Made by a program: the position numbers and the translations under genes. A DNA stretch of 64,000 bases from Laburnicola sp. R22_1 (taxonomy: Eukaryota; Ascomycota; Dothideomycetes; Pleosporales; Didymosphaeriaceae), in the NCBI GenBank assembly GCA_014281115.1, contig JACONQ010000005.1, positions 558,001-622,000 of the forward strand. Direction: 5' to 3'. Each line of letters opens with the position of its first letter. The stretch's first letter is position 1. The notes under the pieces were generated by a model. That model did no database searches. It saw only the letters and a program-made list of their open reading frames with translations, and was not told the origin of the DNA. Positions 43,501-54,949 of the stretch are shown here, in pieces.

Positions 43501-45205
43501 GTATCCCCCTTCTAGAATTAACCTAATCTAGATTACCCTAGAAGATTAAAATGTGTAATATCCTATTATCTCTACTTAAAAAGTAAACAATCGCTAGTCT
43601 TATAACTATATAGTAATAATAATAATTATATTAGGCGCTATTACGCTATTAAAGTGCTCTATGGCACTTAACTAATTTAGGAGCTAGAGGTGCTATTAAG
43701 CAAGGCTTAGCACTATTATTTTAGTTCTTACCTACCTCTATATTATCCTTACTCCTTACGCCTTAACTAGTTAAATTAGTATATACTATCCTACTTCTAT
43801 TGTCCTAATATACTCTAATATCTCTTCCTATAGTATTATAGCTATTAAGAAGATGCTTGCTATATAGTAGGCTAAGTTAGCTTATAACTAACCTACTAGT
43901 ACTAATCTATATGTCTATTATATTAAACTTATCTATAAGGGGAATCTACTCTATATATACGACTTTCTAGATGCTAAACTTATCCTATTAATTTAAATTA
44001 ATACTGTTTAGCTATCTAGATATAGTAATTACTTAATTTAGAATAAACACTATCTTATAGTAATATATATCTATATTAGGTGCGTTTATACTACTAACTA
44101 AAATAGTATAGTGTTCTATTAACTTTAATGCTAAGCTTAATAGTCTTATAGCTACTTAGGCTTTTCTTTATAGTAATAGCTCTAAGGAGAATAAAAACTA
44201 TATCTATAAGGCTGCTAAAAGGCTTATAAATTGTATTAAGTAGGTGTAGTTGTCCTTATAGCGCTTTCTATTAACTAATTACTTCTTAGCTTATTTAAGT
44301 CCTACGCTTAGAATCTATACATTTATAATAGTAGTAATGTCTATTAATTAACCTATTATTTTACTAAGAAACGCGCTTATACTAATATAAAGTATAACAC
44401 TAAGTAACGTCGCTATAAGAAGGCTATTAACTATATAATTTATAAGGGTAGAACCCTAAAGCAAGATAAGGTCTATAATTCCGCCTTTTGTCCTATTATA
44501 TTATGTACTAACGCAGTTATAGAACAAATATAAACTAATATAGTATTAAGAGTACTAGGATAATAGTAAGAGCCCTACTTATAGTCTTAATCGCAGATAG
44601 TGCCTTTCTAGCTTCTTAGTAGTACTTTTAGCCCCTTTAGGGGCCTTAGACTAATATATATATATATAAGAGGGACCTCTAGGGCTATTATGCCTTAGGG
44701 TTCCTAGGAATAACAGCTCCCTATAATATAAGAGTTTGTTAGGACTTAAATAGCGCCTTCTAGTAGGCGGCGACGCCCTAAAATATCTTAAACATAGGTT
44801 CTTAGAATATTCTCTTCTTTTAGCTCTAAGTAAAGTATAATATGCTTTTATAGTCCTTTATAGTCCTTTTTAACTAACCCCTAAAAATACTATAATCTTT
44901 CTAAGTTAATATTGCCTTTACAATACCTTACGCTATTAAATACCTTTATAATTATAGTAAAAAACCCTTTTATAAAGAAAAATAGGTAAAGGTAACAAGC
45001 GTACTTCTTATAGTAGTTCTGTAACTATATAGTTAACCTAAGTCTAATCTCTTATCTATAAAAGAAAGGAATTAAAATTCCCTATTAAAATTCCCTAAGA
45101 AGGTTCTTTTATCTCCCTTCTATAGTTATTTAACCTAAATAAGAGCCTCTTTACTAGCATCCTAGAATAATCTTCTTTTTCTAGAATTCTTTAATAGCGT
45201 TAGCA

Positions 45206-45272
45206 CTTAGATTAATGCCTAGCTCCTATAAGTTTTCTTCTTCTAGGTAACCTTCCTATTTAATAAGGTATT
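45206..45272 (-). pseudogene. Chromodomain relic at the integrase C-terminus of Element 3
   Basis: The single minus-strand frame reads EYLIK-stop-EGYLEEEN-x-stop-EL. It is a chromodomain in which the conserved Trp residues of the KW and TWEP positions became stops (TGG to TAG). Its place, downstream of RT and near the 3' LTR, fits a chromovirus integrase tail, which in living relatives guides insertion to particular chromatin. Confidence 0.85.
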
Positions 45273-46950
45273 CCTAGGTTCTAACTAATAACTACCTACT
45301 CTCTAGCACCTTCTCTATATAATACACATTATTGCTAAACGTGCGTAAGGTGTCTATAATAGAACATACTTAAGACTTAATAGCTCCCCTTTGTTTATAT
45401 AGCTCTAATAATAATATATAAAAGACTAGGTGTACGTTTAATCCTAGGAAGTTAACTCTATAGGCTTCTTTTCTTATAGGGTACTTAACTATGCCTAGTC
45501 TAATAAACTTTTAATTAAGTTTATACTTAGGTTATATAGAGTTTAAATATCTAGTAGATATAAACACTTAATCCCCTAGTTTAAAACTAAGATACTTTCT
45601 CTTCTTATTAGCGTACCTTTTCTAGTATATATTTGCCACTACAATCTTTATTTTATGTTAAGCCTATAATGCAATAACTTTTACTATAATTAATATGCCT
45701 AATAGTGATTCTTCGCCACTAAGCAGCATTATAGACTATTCTAGTGTATAAGAATCCACTCTATAGTATATATAAAAAGGAGTTACTCTAGTTATTATAT
45801 TTATACTATTATTATACGCAAATTCTGTAATTAGTAACTACCTTACATAGTTATTCTATTCTAGGTAGCAAAAGCACTAAAAATACTACTTAAGCGTTTA
45901 ATTCTACCTTCTAGTTTATCTATTTGTTTACGAGTAATAGGCTAATAATAATACTCTTATAGTGTTAAGATAGTAATAAAAAGAGTCCTAATAGTAAGAG
46001 TTTATTATTAGACCTCTATCTAATAAAATTGTCTTAGGAGTGCTATATAACCTAACAATATCCTGAATTTAGGCTTTTACTAAGTCCTTTGCATCCTAAT
46101 CTACTCTAGTAGGTATATAATAAGCTATCTTTATTAGATAGTCTACTATTACTAGAATAGCATTATAAACTTAGCTAAGTATTTAGCTAGGGGGTAAGTC
46201 CATAATAAAATCCAAGATAATATCCTCCTAAAAACTATTTAGTATAGGTAAAGAATTTAAAAGACTATATAGTTAGTATTAAGGCGCAATAAATATCTTA
46301 CACTTTAAACAGTCTTAATAGTAGTCCTTAACTTTGCGTTATATTCCTTTCTATTAGAAATGCCTCCTTAACTTTTCTAATATCTTCTTCGCCCTAAAAT
46401 ACCTAGCTATAGGGCTATTATAGCATATTTAAAAGGCCTTTGCCTTCTTTATACTTATTATAAGCACTTTAATTCTATTCTACTTTATTACACCTTCTTC
46501 TAGTAACTTCTTACCTATCTATTAGGACTAAAGTTCTTCTAAAGCCTTAACTTTGTCTTTAATCTCTAAGTTAGATTTAGAGCTATCCTCTATTAATAAT
46601 ATTAGCTCTTTCGCAATTACTCTCCTAGATTTGCGCCTTCTTAGCTGCCTTTATTTCTAAGGTGCTGCTTATTAGGATCTTATAATTGCACTAATTAATT
46701 AGGTAGCTAGTTTATTAAAAGTATCCCTACTTACTATTATTTCTAAAGACTCTATATAAGCCCTATTTTATTTCTCTACTAGGTGTTGCGCCTTACTTAT
46801 ATAGTTAGGACGTCTTAATAGTCTATTTGCTAGGTTTTCCTTCCCTAGCTAATAAATAATAATAAAATTATACTCTACTAGCCTTTTATAGATTCTAACC
46901 TACTAGTAGTTTAATTTCTTTATATCTATAAACTATTATAAGTTATTATA

Positions 46951-48814
46951 ATGTGGTTCACTAGCGAGTAACCCACACTAGTAAGCGCGCCACCTTTGCC
47001 AAGACCCTACCAAACCATTTTATTCATTATTAGACTGCGTCGCAACACTACTTGAAAATATATACTAAGTTAATACATTTAATTTACATTCTTCCTCTTT
47101 AACTCCCTGGCAGGTTTGCGAATTATGTCTAGATTACCTATAAATGCCACAATACCGTTAAGTTAATGGTCCTGTTATAGCGCAACTAGTACCTAATAAC
47201 TATTTACCCTTCTTCTGTCTATTAGCGTCCTTAGAAGTGGCTAGCTAAGATCTCTCTACTACTATAAGTGATCTCTAATACTAGATATACCTCCTTTTAC
47301 GCAATTTTCGTCTTGTAGTCTCCTTAATTATCTTGCGAAGGCCTATAATTTTATTCAACACTAGTACCTAACTATGCATTGCACTTAGAGCGCCTTTTTT
47401 AAGCTTCTTAAGCACCTACATAGTTAAAGTTAGTAATAAATTAAAGTAATCTCTAATTCTCTTACAAACTAGTGTTAATTACGCCTTAAATTCGCGTAGG
47501 TTACTTAGTATTTTAGACTCCTAGGTAGTAGGCTCTTTAATAGGCAGACTAGGTGTACGGATACGAATATTAAGATGCTGCAACACCTCCTCTAGATTTA
47601 ATAGGACTAGCCCAGCACTGTAAAAACCACCCTTAATTGTCTCTACAGAGAAAACCTTTAAAAACGCGGTTTTAAAGGCTGGGAGGAACTTAATTTTTAT
47701 AATATAGATTATTAGCTAACGCGCTAAGTCCAAGATCTTAGCACTATATGCCTTCTTTAGCAGAGAGAAATAGCCCACATCTAATAGCTGTAGCAGATGT
47801 AACGAATATGGCGATATATAGAGAGTAATAATCTTATATTCCTTATAGTAATCCTAGAACTTAATTAAGTTATGGCTCTTATGGCCGTTAATAACTAGCA
47901 GCTAATAGGTTTCTTTAGCGCGTCTCTTTATATGCGCGTTAAAGTGTTTTAACTACGCGATACTAAGCTTATTATTTGTCTAGCTGTTCTTACTAATAGC
48001 GATTACCTAATCGCTAGGAATTAACGCGTCTTCGTACTAGGTGGAGATGTAACGCTTGCTAGCGTAGATAATAAAGAGAGAGATTGCCTATCTAGCAGCG
48101 CAGATATCCTAGATTACTGTAATCTACTAGCGGTCGTCTGGCTATATTAATTTGGGTTTTGCACGCCTTTCTAATACTGTGACCATAAGCTAAGACTCTA
48201 TAACCCCTATTAGGAAGCCTAATTTATTAAAGTTGTAGGTGTCCTTATTTGTAATGCCGTACTTGACTTTAATGCCCTCTATAAGCTTAAACTACGCGTT
48301 TATAACCTTAGAATCTTTCTATTGTGCCCTTTAGTTGTTATATAACTAAGACTAACACGTTTTAACTTTACGTCTGCTCTTAATAAACCTATCTGTCTAG
48401 TTAATACTAATAGGTAGCTTTCATCTTTATAAACGTAGTAAATCGGCCATTATACGTATTATAAGCTTTATAGGAGGGAATCTACGCGTGTCTAGCTCGA
48501 TTATATAATTAACAAGCGCCTGCTCCTTAAGGAGAGTAAAATTCTTTAATTTAGGTAGGTTATCGCGTTGTGCAGTTATTCCGTTGCGTCTTTAATTAAG
48601 CGTTCTACAATTAACGTTATATAGCCCTACTGCTGCTCGCTCTATAAGATTTAGGTCTTATTCGATAGCTCTAATAGCAATAAGTAACCGAGCTTTATTA
48701 GATGGCTTAGAAGACATAGTAGGTGGTTGTATTATAATGGTATTGTTAGTGATGGTGGGGTCTTGGCAAAGGTGGCGCGCTTACTAGTGTAGGTTACTAG
48801 CTAGTAAACTACGT
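46951..48814 (-). mobile_element. Fot1/pogo-type DNA transposon nested in Element 3
   Basis: 1,864 bp with inverted termini of about 62 bp (46,951-47,012 and 48,752-48,814; shared block agtaagcgcgccacctttgc), flanked by ta on both sides (46,949-46,950; 48,815-48,816). The ends read ATGTGGTTCACTAG and its partner CTAGTAAACTACGT. Size, TA target and transposase place it in the Tc1/mariner pogo (Fot1-like) group, comparable in length to 1.85-kb elements of other Pleosporales. It keeps more CA/TG than the surrounding retroelement, notably over its first about 250 bp, so it is less RIP-mutated. Confidence 0.92.
47200..48717 (-). pseudogene. Fot1/pogo transposase relic
   Basis: One minus-strand frame, about 505 codons, begins with ATG (MSSKPSNKARLLIAIRAIE). 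Further in are an RFPP-like block (TRRFPPIKLI), LVINGHKSHN (DDE-site region, NGHxSH) and SPYSLHLLQLLDVGYFSLLKKAY, all hallmarks of pogo/Fot1 transposases with N-terminal HTH (psq/CENP-B type) domains. More than twenty in-frame stops replace Gln or Trp codons. The catalytic D of the usual DGH reads N. Inactive. Confidence 0.9.
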
Positions 48815-49499
48815 TAATTTATAAGAATAGTAAATAAAATACTTAATAGGTAGTATTGCTAATATTTAACACTTTTATTAATAGCTAGCAATTCCTTATT
48901 ATATATATTATATTAAAGTTGTGTGCTATCTAGCTTCTATAAAAAGAAACTAATAGGTTGCTATTATAGGATTCTATTAGATTTAGGCACATTATAGCTT
49001 AATATACTAGATATTACGTTACCTAAGATGTCTACCTTAAGTCTTATCTCTCTATTAAACTTAAAGTATGCTAATATAGGCACCTCTATAAATATAGCCT
49101 TTAACTTTTTAAAAGCTACTTTTACCTATATATCTAGGTGTAAGAGTTAGCTTTCCTCCTTTCTTTAAGTATACCTACCTTAGGCAGTACTAGATTTCTT
49201 CTAAGTAAGTTTAGTAAGAGGTAGAGCTACTCTTAAAAACCCTTTAATAAATATTTAGTAATAATTTATAAAACTAATAAACACCCTAATATTATACACT
49301 ATCTTAGAGAGTAGCTACTTTATAATTATTTTTACACAGTCTTTATATACCCTAACCTTTTTTAGCTAATAATATAGCCTAGATACTTTATCTTTTCTTA
49401 ATAAAACTCGCACTTACTAAATTTAATATATAGTTTAGCCGTATATAGCCATTAAAGAACTTCCTTTATATATTATTTATATTCCTCTTTTATATTAAA

Positions 49500-49730
49500 G
49501 AAGATAAGTATATTATCTGAATAGATAATACTTATTATATTAATTAGTCCTACTAGAACCTTACTAATATATTCCTAGAATTGTGCTAGAGTATTAGTTA
49601 AACCAAATAGTATTACTAAATACTTAAAGTGTTTGTACTTTGTATAAAAAGCTATCTTTTATTTATTATCTTCCTTAATTCTTATTTGATAATACACCTC
49701 TTAGATATTAAGTTTAGTAAAGAACTTTGC
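49500..49730 (-). pseudogene. Element 3 reverse transcriptase relic
   Basis: The frame opens AKFFTKLNI, then EVYYQIRIKE, KHFKYLVILFGLTNTLAQF, and ends IIYSDNILIF. The catalytic Y-x-D-D box reads YSDN, with the last Asp changed to Asn by G-to-A. Stops fall at Gln/Trp/Arg-type positions. This is clear Ty3/gypsy RT, inactive. Confidence 0.93.
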
Positions 49731-51636
49731 TTTTGCTAATCTTTCTAAGGACTTAGTAATTAAGAGTAATATATAGCAATTCTTAATAGTAATCTTATTA
49801 AGGCTATAGTAATTTATATATTGCCTTAATATACTATTCTTCTTCTTCGCAAATAGGATTAGTGATTTAGCTAATAACCTTAAATATTATATCTAGCCTC
49901 TTTGCAAGTAATCTGCGATATACTTATATAAGATACTTAGCTCGCCCTTAGATAAGTTATAAAGGGGCGAATAAGGTAGTTATTCCCTAGGGAGAAGATT
50001 AATATTTAGGTTAGTTGCAGAATATTCTGCAAGTACCTCTAATTAATTACTATTTACTATATTAGCAAACTCTTAGTATACCCATAGTATTATAGCCTCT
50101 ACTAAGATTATAAATATTCTATTACTTATATAGCTACTATAACACGCGTATAATTCTATAGTTAAGTCTAATATTATTAAACTAAACTATTTTATATCTT
50201 TAAGGGCCACTTTAGCATAATTAGGCGTATTCTATCCTAACTTCCCTTAGAATAATAATTAACCCTTATAAAAGTTAAGTTTTAGATTATATATAGTAAT
50301 CTATAGCAATTCTAAGTATATTTTATACTTCCTTAGGTCTGTTACTATAAATAGGACCTAGTAGGTCTCTCTATAACCTCTAGCATCTACTAAGTGCACT
50401 TTAGGAACTATAAATCTATATATAATAATATTTGCACAATTTACTACCTCTACTATAAAGTCTAGTAAAAGTATTACTATTAAATCTCTCTTCTTTACAA
50501 AGCGAATAGATATTATGTTAAGTTTAGCACTACTATTAATTAATACCTTAACTAAGCCTAAATCCCCTACTATAGCCTACACTATTATTGCAGTTAGCCT
50601 TTTTAGGTAAAGTATACTATAGAGCTTTCTAAGCTACTTATTCTCTTTATACTTAACAATTGCGGCTAATAGAATAAAGTCTAGTTCTACTAGCTCTTGT
50701 CTTTTCCTATAGACTCTAATGCATCCTTAAGATAGAAAGGTAGAATTAGATTTCTCTCCTTCTTATAATTAGGGAAAATATAGTCCTTTTTGCTATAATT
50801 CTAGTAAGTAACCTTTAGATTATCTTTATCCTTTTCTTTTTATATTAAGCTAGACTATTTATAATCTTTTCGCTCCCTTTTACTATATTTAGCTAACTTA
50901 GCTAACTCTATAAGGGGCGTTATTAACTTAGGCCTTTTTAATAAGTTCTTAAACTTGCCTTTGCTCTTAGCAGACTGCCCTTCCTTTTAGTAAAGGTAAT
51001 TAGCAATCTCTTCAACCTTTATAAGGGTTTCCCTTTAAGAAAGTAGATAATATAAAACTTTCTTATATAGCTTATTATTTATAGAAGCTATAAACTTAGC
51101 TACTCTATAATACTTATTCTACTTTTTAATCTTATTCTATAAAAGGAGAAGGTAGTTAAGTAGGTTAGTTATGGTTTAATTTTCCTCTAGCGATAGTTCT
51201 TTATTGCCTTAAATACTGTCTATTAACATTCTAATAAAGTACCTAGGATATTAAGTATTTATTCTATTAACGTCTACTAAATAGGGGTATATTTAGAGTC
51301 TATCTATTATTATTAGTTATAATATAACTTAAACTAGCTTTAAAGGTCTTTAGATAGGTACTATCTACTAAAGGTAACCTTATAATCTTCTATAACAAAG
51401 TAAGAAGGCGCTTATAAAAACTAAAACTTGTAATCTCACTTTTATTAGTTATAATTATAATAATTCTTATAGTTATAAATATATAGTAGGGGTGGTTGCA
51501 GTAAAGTACTCTATTTAGTAGTTACTAAAAATAATAAGACTATAGTAGCCACGCGTAAGGTACTAGTAAGCTTATTAAAAGCTACTATATTACTAGCTTT
51601 ATAATATTATTATATATATTTAATATATTATATTTT

Positions 51637-51772
51637 CTATTATTCTTATTTCTTGCACGCCTAATGTTACAATTTTATAAGATAAGCTGCCCTTTTATTA
51701 GCTTCTATTATTCTTATTTCTTACACGCCTAATGTTACAATTTTATAAGATAAGCTGCCCTTTTATTAGCTT
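51637..51772. repeat. 68-bp direct tandem duplication
   Basis: Two adjacent 68-bp copies (51,637-51,704 and 51,705-51,772) differing at a single base (g to a). It lies in the gag-side region of Element 3. The near identity in a RIP-scarred setting suggests the duplication arose after most mutation. Confidence 0.93.
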
Positions 51773-52017
51773 CTATTATATTTAGCTCTATCTAAGAGCT
51801 TTGCAAACTCTTAGGGCTATTATTAATTTCTTCTTAAGTAGCCTCTATAAGTTCCTCTACTTATTCTCTTGCCTATCTAATAGCACTAGCTTACTACTAA
51901 GTATTTCTAAATAGGCTATCTAGCTCTTAGACTGTAGAGACAAGGTGTTTACTAAATCTATATATTATTATTATAGTAGTAAGAATCCTACTACTATCTA
52001 TAAGGGAGTAATTTAAA

Positions 52018-52206
52018 TATAAGGGTGTTACTAGGGCACCTAATAGTTAATAAGATAGAATAGAATAATATTAAGAGGTAAGTAGTAATAAGATAAATTA
52101 CTACCCACTCTTATCTAAAGTAAGGAGGTTTTTATCTAAATTCCCGCTAGGTCCAAAGGAGATATAAGGCCCCATTTAGCCACCTAAGCAATAAGGAGAC
52201 CTTACA
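52018..52206. repeat. Right (5') LTR of Element 3
   Basis: 189 bp. It starts tataagggtgttactaggg (RIP form of tgtaagg) and ends gaccttaca. Confidence 0.93.
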
Positions 52207-52677
52207 CTTAGGGGCCCTTGCCTATATGATTTTTTTTGTGACTAATAGGTTTCTAATAAAAATATTATAATAATAGCAGATATCTCTTCTACAATTATAT
52301 ACACAGAAAAGCGTTTTATAGTATTAATAAAAAGAGGTTAGTTCTTACCTATATAGTGTATAGATACTAGCAACTTTTTATTTTTAAGGTTACTATTAGT
52401 AGTTCTCCCTTTCTCTACACAAATTATCTACTTACTAGTATTTACCCTATTTATATATTATTCCCCTATTTATATATCCCCTAATTTTACTAGCCTACTC
52501 TAGTTAGTAGAAAGATTCTATTAAGTAACTATTTATTATTATTACTAATCTAAGGTGTAGCCCTCTCGCTTATATTATCCTTAGCTATTTTCTTTTTAGA
52601 ACTAGCGTAGTTTTAAGCGAGGTTATATATATAGTCTGCCTGCGTACCTCCTTTATATAGGTATTACTACTTCTTTT

Positions 52678-52949
52678 CTAGGGTTAATCTATAATATTAT
52701 ATAATTCTAGGCTAGCTATTTAACTAACCACTATACTACGTAATTAATAATTTCTTTAATAATATTTTTACTATAATAATAATAATAATAATAATAACAA
52801 TTATAATAGTAACTAACTTAACTATTTTGTCTAACTCTCTTCCTATAGTAGATCTCCCTTATAACTAGTAAGCTATATACTACTATTTAGAATCTTACTA
52901 CTACTACCTATCTCTTCTATACTTCTACTACTACTACTTACTCTTACTT
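52678..52949 (+). repeat. Direct repeat copy 1 with (taa)n microsatellite
   Basis: About 270 bp matching 63,256-63,529 in the same orientation (blocks: ctaataatttctttaataatatttt, tagtagatctccc, cttactactactacctatc-like). It includes a (taa)n run near 52,777-52,797. It is probably part of a long, older repeat family that forms the substrate of the insertions. Confidence 0.8.
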
Positions 52950-54039
52950 TTATTACTTATAGTTCCCTATCTTAATAGTAGTCTAAATAATTGCTACTAC
53001 TTTAATAAGCTTCTTATACTACTACTACGCCTCTAGCGTCTTATATATTATAATAAACTCTTTCTCTCCTTTGCTCTAGTCTTTACCTTTATAGTTTTTA
53101 TTACCTTTATTTTTAGTTATATTTTTAAGCTTTTATAGTATAATCTTTATATTATACTATTATTATATTATAAAGGCTATATTTTTACTAATATCTAGAT
53201 GCTAAAGAAGTGTTTTATACTCTAAGATTTAGAGATATAAGGCGCAGCGAATTAGTCTAAAGATATTACTAATAGGGTACTTAAAGATAGGTTCTAAAGG
53301 CCCTTTTAATAATTCTTCTAGTTTTATAATGTTACTAAATTTCTAGAAATTATTCTTAACTTTGCCTAGCTAGTTGTTTATATCCTAACTAAATTTAATA
53401 ATAACTATATTGCTATAGGTATTAGACTTAGATATAATATTAAGTTGCTAGAAAGTAGTTATTACGTTACTAAATATAATAAATAAAGAGATAAAGATTT
53501 AGTATACTAGGTATTACTAATATTATAAGAGGCAGACTTTATACACTATGCGTATAGCAAACTATAATTACGCTATAGCTGCTAGGTTATAAGTGTAATA
53601 ACTAAATTATAGTTAAGCGTCCTATTGCCTTTACTACTTCTATAGTTGCAACTTTGTAGTTTACTATAGCTCTCTAATAGTCTACTAGTTAAGAAATAAT
53701 ATATAACTTAATTATACTAAATAGTAGACTATTTATTAACTACTATTACTAATACTACTATATAGAAAGTTAATAATAATATTATTATTATTTTATATAT
53801 ATTTTATTACTACTACTATATACTAGGTACTAGGTTTTAGTGCCTTCTATTTTACTCCTCTCTATGTATAGTGCGGACTTAACCTTAGTTAGAATCTCTA
53901 CACAACAAAGATCTTTAATAGGTATTACTACTATTTTATATTTAGATTCTAATTATACTATTATTTTATATATAGCGTAATAACTCTATAGTATTCTTAC
54001 ACTATAGTAGCAATTATTAAGCTATAGCTTAACTATCTA

Positions 54040-54490
54040 TAGCTAGGCTGGTAAATAGGTTCGGGATACTTAGGTTGGGTATAGGGTTGGGTTGGGGTCG
54101 CATAGACTATGGGTATAGGTTAGGTTAGGTTGCACAGACCTTAGATTAGGTTAGATTAATTATATAAGACTCTAAACCCAACCTAACCTATACCTAATCT
54201 AATTACGTAAGACTCTAGCCTAATTATATAAGACTCTAGATTAATTTAACTTAGTTTAATATTATTTAAAAAATATTTTTAATAAAATATAATAGCTATT
54301 TATTATAAACTAAATAGGTACCCTAGAGTTAAGTTAGAGTAGGATCTTATATAATCTAGAGTTAGGTTAGGGTTAGGTTAGATTATATAGGACTGTAACC
54401 CTAACCTAACCCTACTTACGTAAGACTCTAACCCTAATCTAACTCTATTTATATAAGACCCTAACTCTAACCTAACCTATATCTATTTTC
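54040..54490. repeat. Inverted arrays of TTAGGT/TTAGGG-like repeats
   Basis: A G-rich stretch (gggttgggttggggt, then ataggttaggttaggtt) is followed by its C-rich counterpart (aaacccaacctaacctat) at about 54,060-54,200. A second pair occurs at about 54,355-54,420 (ttaggttagggttaggtt, then taaccctaacctaaccc). The short unit is a TTAGGT/TTAGGG mixture, arranged as palindromes separated by 20-40 bp and recurring atataagactcta spacers. It is not a pure telomere array. Confidence 0.8.
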
Positions 54491-54776
54491 TAGCCTATCT
54501 ATAGTCTATTTTTAGAGCGTTATTAATAATAACGCCTATTAACTAACGTAGTAGACAGGCCTTTATATCTTTAAGTACCTTATATATTAGAAATATAGAT
54601 GCCTTTTCTAGAGTGTTACTAATATAACTAACAGTAATAATAATACTTACCTATAGATTACCTATTAATAATAAGTATAGTAGGAGATAAAGAATAGCTA
54701 CTATTTTATTTAGTAGTATATATATTATATCTTATAAGATATTAGCCTTCTAGCACTATCTTAATAAGTCTCTAGA

Positions 54777-54949
54777 TATAAGAGAGCAATTGGGCTCAAT
54801 TGTTAAACAGGTTAAATTACTATAATAAGGATACTAGGTACTATATACCACCTATATAGTAGTAGCCTAAGGGCGCGCTAGTGCTAACTAACATATAGGT
54901 TAGGCTAATATTAGGCTAAACTAGGGCTAATAGCTAACAATTCCTAATA
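54777..54949. repeat. Left (3') LTR of Element 4
   Basis: 173 bp, same length as the right copy. Shared blocks: ataataaggatactaggt, taagggcgcgctagtgc, ctaaactagggctaatagc. It ends ctaata (originally ctaaca). Confidence 0.93.

Larger units (their letters stand above)
43312..52206 (-). mobile_element. Element 3: chromodomain Ty3/gypsy LTR retrotransposon
   Basis: Two 189-bp LTRs (43,312-43,500; 52,018-52,206) with inverted ends tgtaagg/ccttaca, preserved separately in the left and right copies. Target duplication is cctag (43,307-43,311) versus cttag (52,207-52,211), one C-to-T apart. The total is 8,895 bp; without the nested Fot1/pogo unit it is about 7.0 kb, a usual chromovirus-clade size. 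The minus strand reads RT at 49,500-49,730 and a chromodomain at 45,206-45,272, so the 5' LTR is on the right. All frames carry RIP-type stops. Confidence 0.92.
52207..54776. repeat. RIP-degraded host repeat between Elements 3 and 4
   Basis: About 2.6 kb without recognisable coding motifs. It contains a segment repeated at 63.26-63.53 kb, a (taa)n run, and the TTAGGT-like inverted arrays at 54.0-54.5 kb. It is the DNA in which Element 4 sits (left target copy ctaga, 54,772-54,776). Confidence 0.6.

Noticed and set aside
54040..54490. A true chromosome end
   Set aside because: The repeats are mixed, short, inverted, and followed by 9.5 kb of transposons, so this is not a terminal array.
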